Source: Stereum hirsutum FP-91666 SS1
Lineage: Eukaryota > Basidiomycota > Agaricomycetes > Russulales > Stereaceae
Reading direction: 5' to 3'
Length of the DNA: 64,000 nt
Assembly: GCF_000264905.1 (NCBI RefSeq)
Contig: NW_006763138.1
Span: 496,224 to 560,223 of the forward strand
Position 1 is the stretch's first letter, and each line of letters starts with the position of its first letter. Position numbers and translations under genes: made by a program. The notes beneath the pieces were generated by a model. The model was not told where the DNA came from. It saw nothing but the letters and a program-made list of their open reading frames with translations, and searched no databases. This document shows positions 58,246 to 64,000 of the stretch, piece by piece.

Positions 58246-59994
58246 ATGTTTAATCTCGTCTCGCTCGCTTTCGCCTTCACTGTCCTTCCAGGTATTCACG
58301 CAGCAAACGTCCTCAAATCATCTTTCACCTCTTCGCTGTACGCCACCCCGTGTCTTCTCACCATCTTTGTCTCGGGGCTGATGTCTTCTTTTTAGAGTCG
58401 CCAAAATCTCTGACTCTCTCAGTCAGTGCCGCTCACCCCCTTCCGTGAACCTCGTTGACACTTACTCTAGGTTCCACCGATGATAGTAATCCCGATGTCT
58501 CTGCGAGCAACGCTGCTCTCAAAGTTGTAGTTCCTGGTATGCTCAACGCCTTGGCTTTCGTCAGCATATGATCTAACTGGTCCATGAACAGTTCAAGCAG
58601 GGAACGGGCAGACATTCAACGATGTTCTCGTCGACACCGGAAGTTCCGTTCTCTGGGTTGGAGCCCAAACACGCTATGAGCCGGGTTCAAACTCTCAGCA
58701 GTACGTCTTCCGTCTCTTTCTGGCGGCATTTTGTGCGTGGCTGACATCCTTCACTACCGGACAGAGGCAACCTGACTGGTTTTAGCATAGGATATGGTGC
58801 CGGTGGCGCTAGTGGACTGGCCTATTACGACAAAGGTGAGGTGGACAGCATCCCCGGTCGCTTCATTGTACTCACTTCCGATTTAGTAACCATTGGCAGC
58901 GCCACCGTCAACTCGCAGATCATCGGCGCATCGAATTCAACCTCGGGCTTCACCCTCGTCAGTCCCATTGACGGCATCCGTAAGCAATGCACTCGTCCCG
59001 CATGCACGACTATATCTAATGTCATGTTGGTTTCACTTCTCGTATGTAGTCGGTCTAGGTCCTTCAGGATCAAATGGAGGGGAAATCACAGGTTTCAATG
59101 CCACACCCACCTTTGTCGAAAGTCTCGTCTCCGAGGGTTCAATTGATGAACCCGTCTTCGGTATCTACGTGAACGGCTTGGACTCTACCAGTGGATCGCA
59201 GATCGGTGAGGGTGAAATCACTTTCGGTGGTGTTGATGACAGCAAGATAGATGGTGCGTGCTATTTCTCGTGGTATTTTGATCGTCCACTTACATGCCAA
59301 GGACTAGGTGAACTCACCTGGGTACCTCAGAACACCCCTTACAACGTGCATTGGGAATTTAACGTATGCACTTCCTCAATTGGCTCACCTATGATCCTGA
59401 CCATATCATCTACTTTTCTAGGTGACCAGCATGAAGTGGGGCACACAGAACCTGGTCAACGAGTCAACTCCCGCTCGGACTGACACTGGGGTCCTTGAAA
59501 TCGGTCTCCCCTCGTACGATCTCACCGTATCGCTTTCTCTTTCAATGCGTCATTGACAATATCACTCGTTACTCAGTGACGCCTACTTTGACATTCTCCA
59601 GTCTTTCCCTGGCGCCACCCTCGTCACCAATGGCACCTTCCTCGGCTACATGGCATTTCCTTCCAACGCCACCGTCTCTGCTCTTCCCTCTCTCACCTGG
59701 ACCATCGGAAGTCAAGACTTCGAAATTACGCCTGACAAATACCTCATCCCCCAGGGACTTTATTCGAGCCTCAATTTGACAAAAGGGGGCGTACAGTACT
59801 CGTGGATTATCTCGGCAGGTTTTGGATCCTACATGTTTGGCCAAAAGTGGTTGGAAAGCTTCTACACGGCGTATGATATGCAGAACCATCGTAAGTCTCG
59901 TTCCTCGCTCTTTCATCTTGACGTCCTCTTCCGATGGACCTGCTCACGGCTTTCACTTACCTTTGCAGAGGTCGGAGTCGCTCGTTTGGCATAA
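58246..59994 (+). CDS. Secreted A1-family aspartic protease (polyporopepsin-like)
   Basis: A pepsin-fold acid protease. The ATG at 58246 opens a hydrophobic signal sequence (MFNLVSLAFAFTVLP); the joins of the first two or three exons are uncertain. The mature enzyme has the first catalytic motif FNDVLVDTGSSVLWVGA, the flap Tyr in FSIGYGAGGASG, VTIGSATVNSQIIGAS and ILGLGPSGSN. The second catalytic motif reads ARTDTGVLEIGLPS, so both active-site Asp are present although the second context is atypical (usually VDTGT/S). The C-terminal lobe includes FEITPDKYLIPQGLY and the last exon ends RVGVARLA with stop at 59992-59994. About nine exons and several N-glycosylation sequons. Expected to be secreted; the target is unknown. 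Confidence 0.85.
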
Positions 59995-60965
59995 GGTATT
60001 TTTATCGTAGACAAAGACAGGTCAAGTACAGTGTACTCTTGACACGGACATTCTACTCTGGACGTTATGATAGTAGTGGATATAGGACACTTGCTGCACA
60101 CACACGCAGACACTGTACGCTACTGTACATATTATTTTGCGCTTTATGACGCTTTAGGCTCCTGGAGCGCCTAACCTTTTCTTCCAGCGCCAATGAGCCT
60201 TCAGTGCTCCATTGAGTTGTGCACTGTAAGGAGAGGATCGTCTCTGATGGTCTTGTTCTGGTTTCCAAGTCCTACTCGCTCCGTTGTCAGCGACTCCCAG
60301 AGCACATGAACGGTGGCAGTGTGTAGCTGGACTTGCGATTGGGGGTGACGGAGCACTCCAATACTATGACATATCGTCGCAGCGGTTTGCTCCGGGTCTG
60401 CCGCACAGACTTTCATATATCATCCTGGAGTAAATCTTGTCCTTTTTGTATGGTACGATACCACAGAATGCTCTGTACCAGATCATTGACCTGGCAGTTT
60501 CATAGAGCAAGTCGATAAATGCATGGATTTATTTGCACGACTGAGCGCGCCCGCCCGTGATCCAAGTATTCTGATTGGTTGTCAGTCGCCGCGCATGTCG
60601 TGTGATCTTGGCAACGTTCTTGTGCCACAGTGATGGCGCCACAAGAACTCGTCTTGTGCCAACAATAACATTCCGAATTGCTTCAATTTCCTCCGATCCT
60701 GACGTTGCTTCCTGACTCACGAACACCGAACAAGGGCGCTCTGGACTCTCCGCATCCATGTTTGCGCCAATAAGACCCCTCGCGTTCTTCGTCTCCGTCA
60801 CAGCCAATCAGCTACGGAGCGACTCGGATTCGGGTGTCGGGCTCGCACGGAGCGCAAACTATTGGCGGCTTGTCTCCTTCGAGGAGTATAAAATGGTAGA
60901 ACTGTGGGCCCTGAAAAAAAAGCCTTCATACGCAGTACCAATCTGTTTTAACTCACCGTTGTGCC
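59995..60965. other. Intergenic region: protease 3' region and alternative oxidase promoter
   Basis: About 970 bp. The right half holds the AOX promoter with several CCAAT boxes (60574-60578 and 60861-60865 on the minus strand; 60767-60771 and 60804-60808 on the plus strand) and a TATA box. A small TTAGGC/GCCTAA hairpin occurs near 60155-60175. Confidence 0.5.
60887..60893 (+). promoter_or_regulatory. TATA box of the alternative oxidase gene
   Basis: TATAAAA lies about 75 bp upstream of the ATG at 60966 and just downstream of a minus-strand CCAAT box at 60861-60865. Such a promoter fits an inducible stress gene. Confidence 0.55.
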
Positions 60966-62665
60966 ATGCTGAGGACTACACTCGTGCACGCTGCACGCCT
61001 TCACCCCTGTGTTACACCTTCTACGTTGGTGCCACTCATCTCCCAACGCACCTTCTCTCATAGCGCACCTCGTCTCAACTCCCTCACTGCTCCCAAGACA
61101 AGTGAGCAGGCCCATACCGGAACAGAGGGACCTCACATCCGTACGCACCTGTTTTGTTGTCTATGCTCAACAATGATGTTCAACGAAGTTTGCCTTCTTG
61201 TAGGGGACTTAGCGGCCCGCCCTTCCGCCGACGCAGAACGGTCAACGTCTAAACCACCCACGGGAAATACGACGGACGAGGTCCTATACCGAGGAGACTG
61301 GGTGCTCTTCCATCCTGTCTATGCTCCTGATGAGCTCAAATCCGTTGAGGTTAGCTGCTGTTTTTCTTGTGTCGTGTCCCGAGGCTGTTAAATCGGCATG
61401 GTGGCTTGGCTGAGGCATGTTTCACTTACTGAGGTATGTTTCATTTATGGTACAGGTCCTCCATCGAGAGCCTACGACACTGGCGGATCGTAATGCGAAA
61501 CGCTTCATGCGGTTGTGTCGGTACGTGGCCTTTTAACTATTATTTGGCTGCCTCGACTTATGGGAGGTCACTCTGTGGCGCAGAGTTGGCTTCGATATCG
61601 TCTCTGGCTATCGCCACAAGCCTATCCCTCCGGATGCTAATATGTCCCTCGAAGAACTTCGCAAGAAGGGTTATGCCATGGATGAGCATGCTTGGCTGAA
61701 CGTACGCAAGCCATTCATCTCAACATTGAACCGTAATGAACTGACTTGGTGCTCTCAGCGTATCCTGTTCTTGGAGTCGATAGCAGGCGTTCCCGGAATG
61801 GTTGCAGCGACATGTCGCCACCTTAAGAGTCTACGACTCATGGTATGTCCCTTAGGACCTGGAACATTCCGTATCTTCCCTCAGTGAACACGTCACAGCG
61901 TCGCGACTCCGGCTGGATCCATACACTTCTCGAGGAAGCGGAGAACGAACGGATGCATCTCATGTGTGTCTTTTTCTGTGGACCATCACTTCTCCTGGTC
62001 TTTACTTACCCCGTTTATCTTTACCGCAGGACGTTCATGACTCTTCGTAACCCAGGCTGGTTCTTCAGGATGCTGATTCTTGGCGCACAAGGCGTCTTCT
62101 ACAACATGTTCTGTACGCCTATCTCGCACACTTTTTTCACCACACACATATACTTACTGACGGATATATCACCGAACGAACCTAGTCTTCTCATATCTCA
62201 TCTCTCCTCGTGTATGTCACCGCTTCGTGGGCTATCTCGAAGAAGAGGCCGTGATCACCTACTCCCGTTGCATCCAAGAAATGGAAGCCGGACGGTTACC
62301 CCTCTGGTTCGTCCCTCCTCTTTACTCTTCCTCTAGCATCCTGACTAAACTAATCGAAAATGCAATTTACCATTTACAGGAGCAATAAACCCGCTCCTGA
62401 GATCGCGAAGGACTACTGGCGCCTCCGCCCAGACGCGACGATGCTCGACGTCATCTACGCCGTTCGCTCCGATGAGACCTCGCACCGCTTCGTGAACCAC
62501 TCGCTCGCCAACCTGGGCAAGGACGACGTGAATCCGTTCGCGTTGAGGGAGCCGGATATGCATGTGAAGGGGAAGGTCATCGAGTTCGATAGGGACGTGG
62601 CGGCGAAGTATGTGCAGGATTCACATGATATGCTCGACAAGCAGAAGAAGGCGGTGGATCATTGA
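60966..62665 (+). CDS. AOX: Mitochondrial alternative oxidase
   Basis: The di-iron ubiquinol oxidase of the inner mitochondrial membrane, which reduces oxygen to water without pumping protons and is induced when the cytochrome chain is blocked. The ATG at 60966 begins a basic presequence ([20 protein letters not shown] ... [10 protein letters not shown]). The mature enzyme has [38 protein letters not shown], the second iron-ligand motif [23 protein letters not shown], the third motif [14 protein letters not shown], and the fourth motif [17 protein letters not shown] (E..H). All Glu and His ligands are present; the first motif is LES where LET is usual. It ends DKQKKAVDH. About eight exons, close to 400 residues. 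Confidence 0.95.
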
Positions 62666-63196
62666 GCGGCGACTACGAGCGGGCTTGCTTAGGAAGATTA
62701 TTGCTTTGTACTTTGGCCGGATTCTAGGGGATGCGTCGGTTTGCTTTCTCGTTATCGTATTTATTTTCATTTTTGCTTTGTGACACCACCACTCATACTT
62801 ACACACTCTCATATAATCCTGATCTCAATGAGCAACCTGCTCCCTCGTACTCTGTTAGATGGCTTATGAACAATGTTCGCTGTGGATATTCTGAATAAAT
62901 GGTCGGTCATAGCATCTCGGAGGTATAGACATATGCACCGAGAAAAGGGGCAAAGTGGATGAAAAGGGTATGTTACATGGTGGATATTATGATATCTGTC
63001 AAAATTGGTGGCCGTGGTGCAATGGATATGCTCGTCCTTTGCACCACTAGTCATACTTGGCTTCCAAACAACGAGCCACTTCTTCGGTCATAGAGTCGAT
63101 CCATGTGAATTGGGAAGGGTATATATAGTGATGTACAATGGGATGTTGCAAGTAAAGTGTATCCAGACCTAAATCGCAGCAGAAATCAACAAATAA
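62666..63196. other. Convergent 3' regions
   Basis: 530 bp between the ends of AOX (plus) and the PH-domain gene (minus). It is A/T-rich with no supported gene, and should hold both polyadenylation regions. Confidence 0.5.
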
Positions 63197-64000
63197 TTAT
63201 TCCTCAGTTCGTTTCGCATTCGGTGGTAGCCTGACTGGCTTGCCCGCATCCCTCAACTTATCCTCTCTTTCCTTCTTCCCCCTTACTATCTTCTCGATCT
63301 CCACGTTCAAGGCCCAACACCAGATATCCCTTTCTACCCTGCTCCGGGCTCGGAAGACCAACCACTTTCTTTTGTCATCAAGCGCGGGAAGTGCTGCTCT
63401 GGTCTCTCTGGCCGACTGCGCAGAACCCAGTCCAGCACCGACAGAATGCGGATAGTAGGAAACGACGAAGAGCAGGTCCTCTTCGCAGTCGTCACTCTCT
63501 AGTCCGTCCTGATAACGGCGCGCGACGGGAGGTTTGTTCAAATCGTGTTGGTCCCGGGGGAGTAATTGTGTGGCAAAAAGACCAGAGACAACACATGCGT
63601 CCAGAAGATTGAAAGCCTTCGTACGGACATATCGTGTAGAATGTGCCTTGATGTGATATTGCACGAGATGTCCCCCGACGAGGAAGAGTTGCACCAATCT
63701 AAGTCAGGCAGAATGTATTATGATCTGCGTCATACGTGAAATGGCATATGCGTGTTCACTCACTTGTACTGCCCGCGTATGCCTTGCCGCATGAAGATTC
63801 GACCTGTCTTCGTGATAGAACGGCAGCCGTCGATGACACACCAGTTGTACAAGGAACCGAGGTAAGGCAGGACAGCATTGGGATCTGCAGCGGGTTCGGG
63901 GGGCGCAAGTTTGTCCTCGTCATGCCACTTGCGGTGAGGAGTGATTCTCGGTCGACCTATCGCAAAGTGCACTACATCCATTTCTTGCCGAGCATCGATG
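63197..64000 (-). CDS. PH-domain protein, C-terminal part (Spo71/Mug56-like?), runs off the window
   Basis: The frame is open to the right edge of the window. Visible from the edge: DVVHFAIGRPRITPHRKWHD, LPYLGSLYNWCVIDGCRSIT, an intron after RGQYK (near 63760-63700), then LVQLFLVGGHLVQYHIKAH, FNLLDACVVSGLFAT, LLFVVSYYPHS and the PH-type last strands and helix KRKWLVFRARSRVERDIWCW ALNVEIEKIVRG. The tail is basic and ends in NAKRTEE with stop at 63197-63199. The layout (PH domain with Trp in the terminal helix, at the C-terminus of a long protein) resembles the fungal Spo71/Mug56 family of membrane-associated meiosis and spore proteins. Without the N-terminal part this assignment is tentative. 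Confidence 0.55.

Noticed and set aside
1..64000. CRISPR arrays, prophage, integrative elements or a prokaryotic operon
   Set aside because: The introns, gene types and promoter layout are eukaryotic; no regularly spaced repeats or phage genes were seen.

Overview
This window comes from a filamentous basidiomycete, most likely an Agaricomycete. Almost every gene is broken by many short introns of about 45-65 bp (GT...CTGAC/CTAAT...AG). Gene spacing is tight, divergent pairs share promoters of 150-350 bp, and the content is typical of the group: a hydrophobin-like secreted protein, an Egh16-like secreted protein, a secreted A1 protease, alternative oxidase, and a chromodomain-SET methyltransferase. 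No CRISPR array, rRNA, tRNA, plasmid origin or prokaryotic operon was seen. All gene models were spliced by eye from the sequence; internal exons are more reliable than the first exons and start codons.

Layout. 1-2.4 kb: the 3' end of a low-complexity gene, a gene-poor gap and a ten-cysteine hydrophobin-like gene. 2.4-7.2 kb: DNA polymerase alpha subunit B and an H3K9 methyltransferase (Clr4/SUV39 type), head to head. 7.5-18.5 kb: three genes on the minus strand, a Cdc25-type RasGEF (SH3-WW-RasGEF_N-RasGEF), the ribosome-maturation GTPase EFL1/Ria1 and the zinc-chaperone GTPase ZNG1. 18.8-21.7 kb: a STYX-type pseudophosphatase and the ER nucleotide-sugar transporter HUT1. 22.2-31.8 kb: a redox block of a flavin-containing monooxygenase with a signal peptide, a phenol-hydroxylase-like FAD monooxygenase and cytochrome P450 reductase, with a probable MITE between the first two. 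32.3-39.5 kb: mitochondrial Mdm33/She9, a class I methyltransferase, a HIT protein and a PGM2-type phosphoglucomutase/phosphopentomutase. 39.8-41.5 kb: an Egh16-like secreted protein whose tail is built from a run of tiny phase-0 exons. 42.5-50.8 kb: MCM-binding protein and DNA polymerase epsilon subunit Dpb3 head to head, then DDB1. 51.5-64 kb: a small membrane protein, a PPPDE-thioredoxin-PUL fusion, the peroxin PEX8, an aspartic protease, alternative oxidase and the 3' end of a PH-domain gene.

Common theme. Five genes belong to DNA replication, chromatin or repair (POLA2, KMT1/Clr4, MCMBP, DPB3, DDB1). The divergent promoters of the POLA2/KMT1 and MCMBP/DPB3 pairs carry two or three close copies of ACGCGT, the MluI cell-cycle box bound by the G1/S factor MBF in yeasts. 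The same paired motif lies just upstream of the PPPDE-thioredoxin-PUL gene and of PEX8, which suggests that these two genes also peak at G1/S. Other notable items are a STYX homologue that keeps the catalytic Cys but has Leu in place of the P-loop Arg, and a 15-nt in-frame tandem splice acceptor inside the catalytic NHSC motif of the SET domain.
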